Origin: Streptococcus gallolyticus
GTDB lineage: Bacteria; Bacillota; Bacilli; Lactobacillales; Streptococcaceae
Assembly (NCBI GenBank): GCA_019794795.1
Contig: JAIMFC010000008.1
Location: 1 to 64,000, forward strand
Length of the DNA: 64,000 nucleotides
Direction: 5' to 3'
Below, piece after piece: positions 18,222 to 29,871 of the stretch (positions are counted from its first letter, which is position 1; each line of letters begins with the position of its first letter). A program made the position numbers and the translations under genes. The notes beneath the pieces are model-generated. The model was not told the DNA's origin. It saw only the letters and a program-made list of their open reading frames with translations, and searched no databases.

Positions 18222-19613
18222 ATGGGATTATTTGATCGACTATTTGGTCGGAAAAAAGAAGAGAAAGAAGAAGTAGCTTCTCAGGAAAGTTCAGAAGTCA
18301 TTGTTGACGACCTATCAGAAGATGAAGCAGAGAGTTCAAATCAGGCTTCTCCTTTAGAAGAAGAACTCCTTCAAACATCTGAGAAGGAAGCTGAGGCAGA
18401 ATTGTCAGAACAAGAAATGATTGTTCGAGGCTCGGAAGAAGTGGTCACAAAGATACCAACTGAGATTTTAGAGGAACAGCCTGAGACAAGTCATCCTGAA
18501 GAAATGAATGAACAAGAAGTTTCAGAAACACCACAAGGCTCTGATGCCATAGCTGCCTATTATGCTGCCAAGGAAGCAGCGGCGCAACGAGTTGCGCAAG
18601 CTGCTGAAACGGATGAGCGTGTTGCTATTCAAACCAAATCAGAAGCTGGACTTGTCGAGCCTCCGACAGAAGCAGCAGTCCAAACCGAAACTCAAGAAGA
18701 AAAATACAGCCGTAGTCTCAAAAAAACGCGGACTGGTTTCGGTGCCAAACTCAACGAATTTTTTGCTAATTTCCGTACGGTGGATGAGGATTTCTTTGAA
18801 GAATTGGAAGAATTGCTCATTTTATCAGATGTTGGGGTCAAGGTAGCATCTACCTTGACAGAGGATCTTCGCTATGAAGCCAAGTTAGAAAATGCTAAGT
18901 CATCAGCGGATTTGCACCGTGTTGTGATTGAAAAATTAGTAGATATCTACGAAAAAGATGGTTTTGATAATGAAAAAATCAACCTGCAAAATGGGTTGAC
19001 AGTCATGCTTTTTGTCGGTGTAAACGGCGTCGGGAAAACGACTTCTATTGGTAAATTAGCCTACAAATACAAGCAGGCTGGTAAAAAGGTGATGTTGGTA
19101 GCAGCGGATACCTTCCGTGCAGGAGCAGTTGCCCAGTTAGCTGAATGGGGACGTCGTGTAGATGTACCAGTTGTGATAGGCCCAGAAAAATCAGACCCAG
19201 CTAGTGTTGTCTTTGATGGGATGGAACGTGCGGTGGCAGAAGGTATCGATATTCTGATGATTGATACGGCAGGTCGCTTGCAGAACAAGGATAATCTCAT
19301 GGCCGAACTTGAAAAAATTGGTCGGATTATTAAGCGCGTTGTTCCTGAAGCGCCACATGAAACTCTCCTAGCAGTAGACGCATCAACTGGACAAAATGCT
19401 CTTAGTCAAGCGAAAGAATTTTCAAAGATCACTCCACTGACAGGATTGGTTTTGACCAAGATTGACGGAACTGCTCGTGGTGGTGTCGTTTTAGCTGTCC
19501 GCGAAGAATTAGATATTCCAGTAAAATTCATTGGTTTTGGTGAAAAAATGGATGACATTGGAGAATTCCGTTCGGAAGACTTCATGAAAGGTCTTTTAGA
19601 GGGTTTAATTTAA
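18222..19613 (+). CDS. ftsY: Signal recognition particle receptor FtsY
   Basis: FtsY is the membrane-associated GTPase that receives SRP-ribosome complexes carrying membrane proteins. The 463-aa protein begins with an amphipathic stretch (MGLFDRLFGRKKEE), then a very acidic A domain to about 165. The four-helix N domain and the GTPase G domain follow: GVNGVGKTTSIGK at about 266-278, DTAGRLQNKDN, and TKIDGTARGG. The acidic domain is long but within the streptococcal range. It is the last gene of the rnc operon and is followed at once by a terminator. Confidence 0.97.
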   Translation: MGLFDRLFGRKKEEKEEVASQESSEVIVDDLSEDEAESSNQASPLEEELLQTSEKEAEAELSEQEMIVRGSEEVVTKIPTEILEEQPETSHPEEMNEQEVSETPQGSDAIAAYYAAKEAAAQRVAQAAETDERVAIQTKSEAGLVEPPTEAAVQTETQEEKYSRSLKKTRTGFGAKLNEFFANFRTVDEDFFEELEELLILSDVGVKVASTLTEDLRYEAKLENAKSSADLHRVVIEKLVDIYEKDGFDNEKINLQNGLTVMLFVGVNGVGKTTSIGKLAYKYKQAGKKVMLVAADTFRAGAVAQLAEWGRRVDVPVVIGPEKSDPASVVFDGMERAVAEGIDILMIDTAGRLQNKDNLMAELEKIGRIIKRVVPEAPHETLLAVDASTGQNALSQAKEFSKITPLTGLVLTKIDGTARGGVVLAVREELDIPVKFIGFGEKMDDIGEFRSEDFMKGLLEGLI

Positions 19614-19620
19614 GAACGTA

Positions 19621-19649
19621 AAAAACGATTGGAAGTCCAATCGTTTTTT
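19621..19649. terminator. Bidirectional terminator between ftsY and zwf
   Basis: ACGATTGG and CCAATCGT form the stem, flanked by A runs on the left and T runs on the right, so it serves both the plus-strand ftsY and the minus-strand zwf. Confidence 0.88.
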
Positions 19650-19654
19650 GTATG

Positions 19655-21139
19655 TTATAAGAGCCCACGTTCACGGTACCAAGTATCTGGTTTCCAGTGC
19701 CAGTTAGTTCCATAACCTTCCAGAAGATCAAAGGCGGCTTGTGGCCCCATACTACCAGCCGGGTAGAGGTGGAGTGGGACTTGATTTTCTTGCCAAATGC
19801 GGACCACTTGGTCAATAACAGTCCAACTTGCCTTAACTTCTTCCCAATGACTAAAGTTAGTGGAATCGCCATTTAGGACATCAAAGAAGAGTTTCTCATA
19901 AGCCTCAGGTGAGTTTCCAAGTGCATCGGCATTGTGACGGAAGCTCAATTTGGCAGGTGTCAGTGAGAAGGTCGCACCAACTTCTTTGCCATTGATAAAT
20001 AGGGAGAAACCTTCAGTTGGCTGAATGTAAATGGTCAGGATATTTTGCTCAGCGTGTTGTCCAAAAATATCAGCTGCTTTCTTAAAGAGAATGGTGACAC
20101 GCGTTCCTTTTTCGGTCAAGCGTTTCCCGGTTCGGAAGAAGAATGGGACGTCACGGAAGCGGTCTGTATCCACGAAGAAAACGCCCCCTGCGAAAGTCTC
20201 TGTCTGTGAATTCTCTGCAATATTGGGTTCATCAAGGTAAGCAGCGTAGGTATGACCGTCGATTTGTCCATCTGAATACTGTCCACGGATGAAATTGCGC
20301 TTGATTTCTTCATCAGTTTGTTTCTTGAGATTGTGGAAGACCTTGATTTTTTCAGCGCGGACATCTGCTTCATTGAAACTTTTTGGTGTATCCATAGCCA
20401 AGATAGACAAAACCTGAAGAGCATGGTTCTGAATCATGTCTTTCAGAGCACCAGAGTGGTCATAGTAACCACCGCGGTCTTCTACACCGATAGATTCTGC
20501 GAAACTAATCTGGACATTATCAATAAAATCGCGGTTCCAGATATGTTCAAAAATGATATTGGCAAAGCGGACAGCAAAGATATTTTGCACCATTTCCTTA
20601 CCTAAGTAGTGGTCAATGCGGTAAATTTGGTCTTCTTCAAATGTTTCAGACAATTCAGCATTGAGCTTTTCAGCAGTAGCCAAGCTGGTTCCAAAAGGTT
20701 TCTCAATAATGAGACGCTCAAATCCTTTGCCGTTGACAATTTCTTCGGACTTAAGGTGTTTGGCAATAGTTCCGAAAAATTCAGGAGCCATTGATAAGAA
20801 GAAGACTTTGTTGTCCTGGGTTTGGTACTGGTCGCCTAATTTAGTCTGCAATTCACGAAGGGCAACATAGTGCTCTGTATCATTGACATCGTGGCTTTGG
20901 TAGTAGAAGTGGCTAGCAAATTCATGAGCTTGACGCGGATTATCAGGAAGGTCACCTAAGGATTCGATAACTGTCTGTTCAAAGAATTCCTTGGTCCAAG
21001 GGCGACGCGCAGTACCGATAACAGCAAAATTTTCAGCGATATGTCCAGCCTTGTAAAGACGGAAAAGTGACGGGTAGAGTTTGCGCTTGGCAAGGTCTCC
21101 ACTAGCTCCAAAAATTGTAAATAATACTGGTGTTGTCAT
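19655..21139 (-). CDS. zwf: Glucose-6-phosphate 1-dehydrogenase
   Basis: This enzyme oxidises glucose 6-phosphate to 6-phosphogluconolactone and makes NADPH, the first step of the oxidative pentose phosphate pathway. The 494-aa protein has the coenzyme-binding GASGDLAKRK (11-20), EKPFG (146-150) and the active-site signature RIDHYLGKE (174-182) with its catalytic histidine. The length is normal. An extended -10 (TGG-TATACT on the minus strand, 21177-21172) lies upstream. It is monocistronic. Confidence 0.97.
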   Translation of the reverse strand: MTTPVLFTIFGASGDLAKRKLYPSLFRLYKAGHIAENFAVIGTARRPWTKEFFEQTVIESLGDLPDNPRQAHEFASHFYYQSHDVNDTEHYVALRELQTKLGDQYQTQDNKVFFLSMAPEFFGTIAKHLKSEEIVNGKGFERLIIEKPFGTSLATAEKLNAELSETFEEDQIYRIDHYLGKEMVQNIFAVRFANIIFEHIWNRDFIDNVQISFAESIGVEDRGGYYDHSGALKDMIQNHALQVLSILAMDTPKSFNEADVRAEKIKVFHNLKKQTDEEIKRNFIRGQYSDGQIDGHTYAAYLDEPNIAENSQTETFAGGVFFVDTDRFRDVPFFFRTGKRLTEKGTRVTILFKKAADIFGQHAEQNILTIYIQPTEGFSLFINGKEVGATFSLTPAKLSFRHNADALGNSPEAYEKLFFDVLNGDSTNFSHWEEVKASWTVIDQVVRIWQENQVPLHLYPAGSMGPQAAFDLLEGYGTNWHWKPDTWYRERGLL

Positions 21140-21171
21140 AGTTTCATTCCAATTCTAAATGTGTTCTCTTT

Positions 21172-21180
21172 AGTATACCA
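21172..21180 (-). promoter_or_regulatory. zwf extended -10 promoter
   Basis: Minus-strand TGG-TATACT lies 33 nt before the zwf ATG. Confidence 0.55.
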
Positions 21181-21216
21181 CAAATTTTCAGAAAATTCAC
21201 TTTTATTTCGTTTTTC

Positions 21217-22032
21217 TTAGAAGACGCGGTAGACATAGGGATTTTTTGGTTCTTGGATTTCTTGAATAGAAGTGAGTTCCAAGCTCGGAAGAGATTGCTT
21301 CAGTGAGTTATGATAAGTCAGAGTCAGTTTGCCGCTCGCCTTGACCCAAGTATTATCTGCAAAAGTTTGCTGACTACCTGTAGTTAAGAGCCCATAGACC
21401 CCCGAATCAGCAATGCAGTGAATGATACCAAAGCGGAAGAGAAATTGTTGGTTAGCATTGTCGGGATCGTTGTAGACAAATCCGGTTAATTCAATTGTTT
21501 TCCCAACAAATTCTTCAGGATAGTCATAAATCACTTCCATGACAGCCATGTAATTGTCCTGAGTGATAACAATTTTGTCTTTTTTGATAAATTGGTCAGC
21601 TACAGCGCGCATTTCCTTGGTATAGGCAGTCTTGGTAAAGTAGGAAGAGGTGTCAGGCTTCAGGTACTGAACAGAGGTACCCTCTTGGTCTTGTGTACCT
21701 GCATCAACTCCCGCAGCCAGTGGGAAGTGATAGCCCTTGGCAGCCACTGTTGCAGAGTCTAGATTGACCGTCGGAAAAGTCCAAGCAATGACAAGTGGCA
21801 AGGTTAAGAGAGCGATACTAGCAAATTTTGCAGATTTTTTTGTTAAATGGCTAAGCGTTTCCAGATTTTTCATCCAGACTACCAGTTGCACAATGGCTAA
21901 AATGAAAGCCAGAGCCATAGATAAAAATGCTAAATAAGAGTAGTGCAAATTGATATACTGGTCTAATTTCCCAGAAACATAGAGGTACATGGTCATCTCA
22001 AAATAGCCAGCTAAAATCAGAAATCGTTTCAT
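21217..22032 (-). CDS. TIGR03943/DUF1980 family membrane protein (YcgQ-like)
   Basis: This 271-aa protein has two or three N-terminal membrane helices, then a large predicted extracytoplasmic domain rich in beta-strand patterns (VYNDPDNANQQFLFRFGI). The family is always found beside a permease like the one encoded just upstream, and the two together are annotated as a putative two-component permease of unknown substrate. The start codon lies 1 nt after the permease stop, so translation is coupled. Metal or metalloid transport has been suggested for related permeases but is unproven here. Confidence 0.8.
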   Translation of the reverse strand: MKRFLILAGYFEMTMYLYVSGKLDQYINLHYSYLAFLSMALAFILAIVQLVVWMKNLETLSHLTKKSAKFASIALLTLPLVIAWTFPTVNLDSATVAAKGYHFPLAAGVDAGTQDQEGTSVQYLKPDTSSYFTKTAYTKEMRAVADQFIKKDKIVITQDNYMAVMEVIYDYPEEFVGKTIELTGFVYNDPDNANQQFLFRFGIIHCIADSGVYGLLTTGSQQTFADNTWVKASGKLTLTYHNSLKQSLPSLELTSIQEIQEPKNPYVYRVF

Positions 22033-22935
22033 TTACAAGCCTCCTACTACTAGGCTATAGCCTAAAATGACAATGGAAATAATCAACATGAATTCCACAA
22101 TAAAGCGATTTTTGAAGTAATGCTTCATCATGAGAAGATTTTTAATGTCAATCATAGGACCAATCACTAAAAATGCCATGACGGGTGCTAGGCCAAAACT
22201 GGATAGGAAAGAGGCGCCAATAAAGGCGTCCGCTTCTGAGCAGAGCGAGAGCAAGAAAGCCATAAGCATCATGACTAAGATGGCTGAAAGCGGACTTTGC
22301 CCCAAATTTGTCAATAGTCGAGTCGGAACATAGACTTGAACCAGGCTAGCAAAAAGACAGCCAAAGACCAGATAGCGCCCTGTATCAAAAAACTCATCAA
22401 TGGCGTGTACCAAGGCAAAGCCGACTTTTTTCCAGCCTCTATGGTGGTGATGAGCATGTTTTTCTTCTAACTCAATTGATTCTTTGAGGATAGCAGAAGT
22501 ATCCAAAAATCCTAGAAAAATCCCCAATACAAGAGCAACTAGTACGGAACCCAAGGCTCGCAAAAAAGCAAAGCGGAATGAATTTCCAAAAGCTGTAAAG
22601 GTAGAAAAGAGGACGATAGGATTGATGACAGGAGCAGTTGCTAAAAATGGGACAGCCGTGTAGGTCGGTACTTTTTTCTCCAAAAAGCGATGGACAATAG
22701 GAACAATCCCACATTCGCAAGAAGGGAAGAAGAAGCCGATAAAAGTCCCGAATAGGATTCGCAAAAATTTATTTCTAGGAAGATAACGATGGACCATTTC
22801 TGGTGAAATATAGACCTCGATAAATCCCGATACAATGGCACCAATCAAAACAAAGGGCAGGGCTTCAATCATAATCGAGAGAAAAATGGCTCCCGCCTGT
22901 AAGAGACTAGTCGGTAATTGGCTGAACACGTTCAT
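22033..22935 (-). CDS. Predicted permease (DUF318/ArsP-like, YcgR-like)
   Basis: This 300-aa protein has about eight membrane helices. It contains SCECGIVPIV (about 71-80), a cysteine-rich motif in the position where ArsP-type permeases carry their conserved cysteines. A histidine cluster (HAHHHHRG, near 160) lies in the central loop and may bind metal. Paired with the DUF1980 protein downstream. The start shares a base with the stop of a small upstream gene (TAATG). Substrate unknown. Confidence 0.8.
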   Translation of the reverse strand: MNVFSQLPTSLLQAGAIFLSIMIEALPFVLIGAIVSGFIEVYISPEMVHRYLPRNKFLRILFGTFIGFFFPSCECGIVPIVHRFLEKKVPTYTAVPFLATAPVINPIVLFSTFTAFGNSFRFAFLRALGSVLVALVLGIFLGFLDTSAILKESIELEEKHAHHHHRGWKKVGFALVHAIDEFFDTGRYLVFGCLFASLVQVYVPTRLLTNLGQSPLSAILVMMLMAFLLSLCSEADAFIGASFLSSFGLAPVMAFLVIGPMIDIKNLLMMKHYFKNRFIVEFMLIISIVILGYSLVVGGL

Positions 22936-23069
22936 TATTTTTTGTCTTTTTTAGTTGATTTTTCGGTGGTCTTTGGCTCAGGAAATTCAACGTTTTCCAA
23001 TTTGTCAAAGGACGCAAATTCTTCCAACATTTTTTCTAAATCGTCTTGTTTTTTATAGGTAATGGCCAT
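22935..23069 (-). CDS. Small acidic-basic protein (SPJ_0845-like), 44 aa
   Basis: On the minus strand ATG 23069 is preceded by AAAGGAGG at good spacing and opens a 44-codon frame, MAITYKKQDDLEKMLEEF onward, ending in a lysine-rich tail. It has the look of the short streptococcal proteins annotated as SPJ_0845 family, of unknown function. Its stop overlaps the permease ATG, so it is the first gene of the permease operon and may act as a small partner protein or as a translation coupler. Confidence 0.7.
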   Translation of the reverse strand: MAITYKKQDDLEKMLEEFASFDKLENVEFPEPKTTEKSTKKDKK

Positions 23070-23167
23070 GTCGGCACCTCCTTTTTATTTTCTATCATTA
23101 TACCTTTTCTTAGAAAAATTTTCACGAGGAAAGTCGAGTTGTAACAAAGGAAAGTTTGAGAAATCGT

Positions 23168-25140
<1,973 letters not shown>

Positions 25141-25143
25141 GGT

Positions 25144-26190
25144 ATGAAGATGAGGCAGAGAAAAAGAGCGAGATTGATTTATAATCCAACTTCAGGTCAA
25201 GAAATCATGAAGAAAAATGTAGCCGAGGTCCTAGATATATTAGAGGGATTTGGCTATGAAACATCAGCTTTTCAGACGACTCCTGAAAAAGATTCTGCAA
25301 AAAATGAGGCCACTCGTGCCGCTAAAGCGGGATTTGACTTGGTCATTGCAGCTGGTGGTGACGGGACTATTAATGAAGTCGTCAACGGCATTGCACCTTT
25401 GGAAAAACGACCTAAAATGGCCATTATTCCAACTGGGACAACCAATGATTATGCGCGTGCTTTAAAGGTTCCTCGTAGCAATCCTGTTGCAGCAGCCCGT
25501 ATGATTGGCAAAAACCAGACCGTTCTGATGGATATTGGTCACGCCCGTACTGTAAAAGATAAACAGCCGTTTGAAAGCTACTTTATCAATATTGCAGCCG
25601 CAGGGACCCTGACCGAGTTGACTTATAGCGTGCCTAGTCAGTTGAAAACCATGTTTGGCTATTTGGCTTATGTTGTCAAAGGAGCAGAGCTCTTACCGCG
25701 TGTTCAATTTACACCAGTTCGTATTACCCACGATAATGGTGTCTTTGAAGGGAAGACCTCTATGGTATTTGCTGCGCTAACAAACTCAATCGGTGGCTTT
25801 GAGCAAATTGTTCCAGATGCTAAGTTGGATGATGGACTTTTCACTCTTATCATTGTTAAGACGGGAAATCTCTTCGAAATCCTTCACTTGATTCGTCAGG
25901 TTTTGGATGGTGGCAAGCATGTGGAGAGTGATAAGATTGAATATCTTAAAACTAAGAAAATACAAATTGAGTCTTTGGACAAGAAAAATCGTCTCATGCT
26001 GAACTTGGACGGGGAGTATGGAGGTGATGCACCTGTAGAACTTGTCAATCTAACCAATCATATCGAATTCTTTGCTGACACAGATAAGGTTTCAGATGAT
26101 GCAATCACGATTGACACGATGGATAAAAATATTGAAGATATGGCAAGACATTTTGTGGAAGAAATTTCGCAAATTGAGGATGCTATATAA
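25144..26190 (+). CDS. dagK: Diacylglycerol/lipid kinase family protein
   Basis: This 348-aa soluble lipid kinase of the DagK/YegS type phosphorylates diacylglycerol and so returns it to phospholipid synthesis in Gram-positive bacteria. It has the nucleotide-binding motif AAGGDGTINEVVNG (69-82) and a following PTGTTNDYARAL. The start is at ATG 25144 or, 6 nt on, ATG 25150. The gene begins 3 nt after ligA, so the two form an operon. The C-terminal tail is acidic and longer than the minimal fold. Confidence 0.9.
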   Translation: MKMRQRKRARLIYNPTSGQEIMKKNVAEVLDILEGFGYETSAFQTTPEKDSAKNEATRAAKAGFDLVIAAGGDGTINEVVNGIAPLEKRPKMAIIPTGTTNDYARALKVPRSNPVAAARMIGKNQTVLMDIGHARTVKDKQPFESYFINIAAAGTLTELTYSVPSQLKTMFGYLAYVVKGAELLPRVQFTPVRITHDNGVFEGKTSMVFAALTNSIGGFEQIVPDAKLDDGLFTLIIVKTGNLFEILHLIRQVLDGGKHVESDKIEYLKTKKIQIESLDKKNRLMLNLDGEYGGDAPVELVNLTNHIEFFADTDKVSDDAITIDTMDKNIEDMARHFVEEISQIEDAI

Positions 26191-26195
26191 TAGGT

Positions 26196-26230
26196 AGAGA
26201 ATGAGAAAATGGTTTTCATTCTCTTTCTTT
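26196..26230 (+). terminator. Terminator after ligA-dagK
   Basis: AGAGAATGA and TCATTCTCT pair, extended by AAAA/TTTT beyond a one-base bulge, and a T-rich tract follows. Confidence 0.8.
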
Positions 26231-26268
26231 CATGGTTTACATAAAACGCTTACATCTCCTGTCTTTCC

Positions 26269-26297
26269 TTGACAAACGTCATTTTTAGGAGTATGCT
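26269..26297 (+). promoter_or_regulatory. F-ATPase operon promoter
   Basis: Consensus TTGACA (26269-26274) and TATGCT (26292-26297) are 17 nt apart, 34 nt before the atpE ATG. Confidence 0.75.
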
Positions 26298-26331
26298 AAC
26301 TAGGTATTAAATTTTAAAGGAGAATTTCAAA

Positions 26332-26535
26332 ATGGATTTGTCTGCATTGGCATTAGGTATGGCTACATTGGGCGTAAGTATCGGTGAAGGTTTGTTGGTT
26401 TCAGCATATTTGAACTCAACAGCTCGTCAACCAGAACTGCAAAGTAAATTGCTAACAGGGGTATTCCTCGGAGTAGCCTTTATCGAAGGTACATTCTTCG
26501 TTACCTTGGGTATGACCTTCTTGTTCCGTGGCTAA
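26332..26535 (+). CDS. atpE: F0F1 ATP synthase subunit c
   Basis: This 67-aa hairpin of two membrane helices forms the rotor ring of the proton-pumping ATPase. Glu52 in AFIEGTFF is the proton-binding carboxylate, and RQPE (32-35) is the cytoplasmic loop that contacts the central stalk. In streptococci this ring is the known target of optochin and mefloquine. The gene comes first in the operon, before subunit a, as is typical of streptococci. AAAGGAG precedes the ATG. Confidence 0.97.
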   Translation: MDLSALALGMATLGVSIGEGLLVSAYLNSTARQPELQSKLLTGVFLGVAFIEGTFFVTLGMTFLFRG

Positions 26536-26567
26536 TAAGAGCTAAATAAACAGAAGGGGGAACTTCA

Positions 26568-27278
26568 ATGGAAGAGAGTGTAAATCCTACCCTTGACCTT
26601 GGACCAGTTAGTTTTGATCTAACACTTGTGTTAGTATCTGCTGTTACAATCGTAACAATCTTTTTCTTGGTATTTTGGGCTAGTCGCAGTATGCAACTCA
26701 AGCCTAAGGGAAAGCAAAATGTCTTAGAATTCTTTTATGAACTGGCTGTTAACTTCACTAAGGGAAATCTTGGTGAAAAAGAAGCCAAACATTATAGCTT
26801 GTTCTTCTTTACCTTGTTAACCTTCCTCTTGGTTGCTAATAACCTAGGTCTGATGACCAAGATTGAAATCAATGGTTACAATCTATGGATGTCACCAACT
26901 GCCAATATGGCTTATGACTTTGGTTTAGCATTTATGGCAGTCATTTTCTGTCATATTGAAGGAATTCGCCGCCGAGGTTTTCTTGGGTATTTGAAAGGTT
27001 TTGTAACGCCAGCTGCTATGACACCAATGAATATTTTGGAAGAGGTAACCAATACAGCTTCCTTGACATTGCGTCTTTACGGTAATATTTTTGCAGGGGA
27101 AGTCTTGGTTTCTTTATTGCTTCAAATGGCCAATTATAAACCCTATGCTTATCCAATCGCTTTGTTGTTAAATGTCATTTGGACCGCTTTTTCTGCATTT
27201 ATTTCTTGCTTGCAAGCATATGTGTATGTCATGTTGGTTTCGATGTATTTGGACAAAAAAATCTCAGGTGAAGGTTAG
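26568..27278 (+). CDS. atpB: F0F1 ATP synthase subunit a
   Basis: This 236-aa membrane protein is the stator half of the proton channel. The essential arginine lies in [12 protein letters not shown] at residue 169, and the protein has five or six membrane helices. GGGGG-type ribosome site AGAAGGGGG lies before the ATG. Second in the atp operon. Confidence 0.97.
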   Translation: MEESVNPTLDLGPVSFDLTLVLVSAVTIVTIFFLVFWASRSMQLKPKGKQNVLEFFYELAVNFTKGNLGEKEAKHYSLFFFTLLTFLLVANNLGLMTKIEINGYNLWMSPTANMAYDFGLAFMAVIFCHIEGIRRRGFLGYLKGFVTPAAMTPMNILEEVTNTASLTLRLYGNIFAGEVLVSLLLQMANYKPYAYPIALLLNVIWTAFSAFISCLQAYVYVMLVSMYLDKKISGEG

Positions 27279-27298
27279 AAGGAAAGGAAAGATTATTC

Positions 27299-27799
27299 AT
27301 GTTTACAGTATTGAATACAGCTGCAGTACTTGGTAACTTTATCTTGGTCACTGCATCATTCTTGATTCTGTTAGTGTTGATCCGTGGCTTTGCTTGGGAT
27401 GCCATTACAGGAATCTTTGAAAAACGTGCAGAAACAATTGCGAAGGACCTAGATGAAGCTGCTGAAAAAAATCAAACAGCAGAAGAATTAGTAAAACAAC
27501 GCGAAAAAGAATTGACAGAAGGTCGAATTGAAGCAAAACGCATCGTAGAAGATGCTATTGAACGTGGTAAAATCGAGAAAAAACATTTGGTTGAGCAAGC
27601 CAATCTCGAAGTGACTACTCTGAAAGAAAAAGCTCAATTAGAAATCGCTGCAGAACAACGTGAAGCACAAGAAGCGCTCCGTGTGCAAGTGGCTCATTTG
27701 GCAGTAGACTTGGCTGGAAAAATTATTCTTGAAGATCTTGGGGAGCAAGCACATAGCGATTTGATTGATCGTTATATTGATAAATTGGGAGACAAATAA
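27299..27799 (+). CDS. atpF: F0F1 ATP synthase subunit b
   Basis: This 166-aa peripheral-stalk subunit has one N-terminal membrane helix (about 8-30) and a long charged coiled coil that reaches to subunit delta. Its stop codon shares a base with the atpH start (TAATG). Confidence 0.96.
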   Translation: MFTVLNTAAVLGNFILVTASFLILLVLIRGFAWDAITGIFEKRAETIAKDLDEAAEKNQTAEELVKQREKELTEGRIEAKRIVEDAIERGKIEKKHLVEQANLEVTTLKEKAQLEIAAEQREAQEALRVQVAHLAVDLAGKIILEDLGEQAHSDLIDRYIDKLGDK

Positions 27800-28332
27800 T
27801 GGCAGCAAGAGAAGATGCACTTGTGCAAAAAATTGCTCAGACATTTGTTGAACAGGTTTATGATCGAGAAGATATTTGGCATATTTATGATGAAGTAGAA
27901 CATATTCTTGATATTATCAAGGAAACACGTTTGAGTCGTATTTTGAATTTATCAACCGTTTCTTTGGAAGATAAGGAAGAATTTTTACGGACTCTTCGTC
28001 AGTCAGAATATCGTTTTGTCAACGACTTGGTAGAAGTGGTCATTCAAAATGGCCAAGCTGGTTTGCTAAAAGAGATTTTAGAAACTGTCTTATTCAAGAT
28101 TAGCAAACATAAAAATGCTTTTGATGCTGTCGTGACATCGGTTCAACCCTTGACGACTGAGCAGAAAGAACGCATTGCTGCCTTGACGGAAAAACGTTTT
28201 GACATCCGGGTACGCAATGTTGTCGAACATATTGATCGAGAGATACTTGGTGGCTTTATTGTCAATATTAACCACCATGTTATTGACGCTAGTGTCCGTT
28301 CACAATTGAAAGACATTAGAAAGAAACTGTAG
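27799..28332 (+). CDS. atpH: F0F1 ATP synthase subunit delta
   Basis: This 177-aa soluble subunit joins the peripheral stalk to the alpha3beta3 head. It has a helical N-terminal domain and the conserved C-terminal segment [20 protein letters not shown]. Translation is coupled to atpF by a one-base overlap. Confidence 0.95.
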   Translation: MAAREDALVQKIAQTFVEQVYDREDIWHIYDEVEHILDIIKETRLSRILNLSTVSLEDKEEFLRTLRQSEYRFVNDLVEVVIQNGQAGLLKEILETVLFKISKHKNAFDAVVTSVQPLTTEQKERIAALTEKRFDIRVRNVVEHIDREILGGFIVNINHHVIDASVRSQLKDIRKKL

Positions 28333-28352
28333 AAATAGAAAGTGGTGTTCTT

Positions 28353-29858
28353 TTGGTGATTAATGCACAAGAAATAAGCGCTTTACTAAAAAAACAAATT
28401 GAAGATTATCAGCCTGATTTCGACTACACAGAAACAGGTGTTGTAACCTATATTGGTGATGGGATTGCTCGTGCCCATGGTCTTGATAATGCCATGAGTG
28501 GTGAGCTTCTTGTTTTTGATAATGCCACAATCGGTATGGCTCAAAACTTGGAGTCAAACGATGTCGGTATCATTATCCTTGGTGAATTTACAGATATCCG
28601 TGAGGGTTCTATTGTCCGCCGTACAGGGAAAATCATGGAAGTTCCAGTCGGAAATGCTCTGATTGGACGCGTTATTGACCCGCTTGGACAACCTGTCGAT
28701 GGTCTTGGAGAAATCCGTACGACGAAGACACGTCCGATTGAAGCGCCAGCTCCTGGTGTTATGCAACGGAAGTCTGTTAACCAACCTTTGCAAACAGGTC
28801 TTAAGGCTATTGATGCCTTGGTACCAATTGGTCGTGGACAACGTGAGTTGATTATTGGTGACCGTCAAACAGGTAAAACATCTGTAGCCATTGATGCGAT
28901 TCTCAACCAAAAAGATCAAGATATGATTTGTATCTACGTGGCGATTGGTCAAAAAGAATCAACTGTCCGTACACAGGTTGAAACCTTGCGCCAATACGGG
29001 GCCTTAGATTATACAATTGTTGTGACTGCCTCAGCTTCACAGCCTTCTCCATTGCTTTTTTTGGCACCTTATGCCGGTGTTGCGATGGCAGAAGAGTTTA
29101 TGTATGAAGGTAAGCATGTCTTGATTGTCTATGATGATTTGTCAAAACAAGCTGTGGCTTATCGTGAATTGTCTCTCTTGCTTCGTCGTCCACCAGGTCG
29201 TGAAGCCTATCCAGGGGATGTATTCTACCTTCACAGCCGTTTGCTTGAGCGTTCAGCTAAGGTTTCTGATGAATTAGGTGGAGGGTCTATTACAGCTCTG
29301 CCATTTATCGAAACGCAAGCAGGAGACATCTCAGCCTATATCGCAACCAACGTTATCTCTATCACAGATGGACAAATCTTCCTCAAAGATGACTTGTTCA
29401 ACTCAGGGATCCGTCCAGCCATTGATGCAGGCTCTTCTGTATCGCGGGTTGGTGGTTCAGCGCAAATCAAGGCTATGAAAAAAGTCGCGGGTACTCTCCG
29501 TATTGACTTGGCATCCTTCCGTGAACTAGAAGCTTTTACGCAATTTGGTTCAGATTTGGATGCAGCAACTCAGGCAAAATTGAACCGTGGTCGCCGTACA
29601 GTAGAAGTGTTGAAGCAACCACTTCACAAGCCATTGCCTGTTGAAAAACAAGTTTTGATCCTGTATGCCTTGACTCATGGCTTCCTTGACTCAGTACCAA
29701 TTGCAGATGTTTTGCCATTTGAGCAAGAACTCTATGCTTACTTTGACATGCATCACAATGATTTATTGGATACAATTCGAGTGACAAAAGACTTGCCAGA
29801 AGAGAGTTTGTTGGATGCTGCTATCCAAGAATTCAAAGACCAGTCTATTTTCAAGTAA
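28353..29858 (+). CDS. atpA: F0F1 ATP synthase subunit alpha (non-ATG start)
   Basis: This 501-aa subunit forms the non-catalytic nucleotide sites of F1. The P-loop GDRQTGKTS is at about 169-177. No ATG is available at the family start: the sequence reads TTG-GTG-ATT-AAT-GCA. TTG 28353 gives MVINAQEIS and a 501-residue protein that matches family length; GTG 28356 is the alternative. The ribosome site is weak (AAAGTGG), so initiation may depend on coupling to atpH 20 nt upstream. Confidence 0.96.
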   Translation: MVINAQEISALLKKQIEDYQPDFDYTETGVVTYIGDGIARAHGLDNAMSGELLVFDNATIGMAQNLESNDVGIIILGEFTDIREGSIVRRTGKIMEVPVGNALIGRVIDPLGQPVDGLGEIRTTKTRPIEAPAPGVMQRKSVNQPLQTGLKAIDALVPIGRGQRELIIGDRQTGKTSVAIDAILNQKDQDMICIYVAIGQKESTVRTQVETLRQYGALDYTIVVTASASQPSPLLFLAPYAGVAMAEEFMYEGKHVLIVYDDLSKQAVAYRELSLLLRRPPGREAYPGDVFYLHSRLLERSAKVSDELGGGSITALPFIETQAGDISAYIATNVISITDGQIFLKDDLFNSGIRPAIDAGSSVSRVGGSAQIKAMKKVAGTLRIDLASFRELEAFTQFGSDLDAATQAKLNRGRRTVEVLKQPLHKPLPVEKQVLILYALTHGFLDSVPIADVLPFEQELYAYFDMHHNDLLDTIRVTKDLPEESLLDAAIQEFKDQSIFK

Positions 29859-29871
29859 GGGAGTGTGAGGA

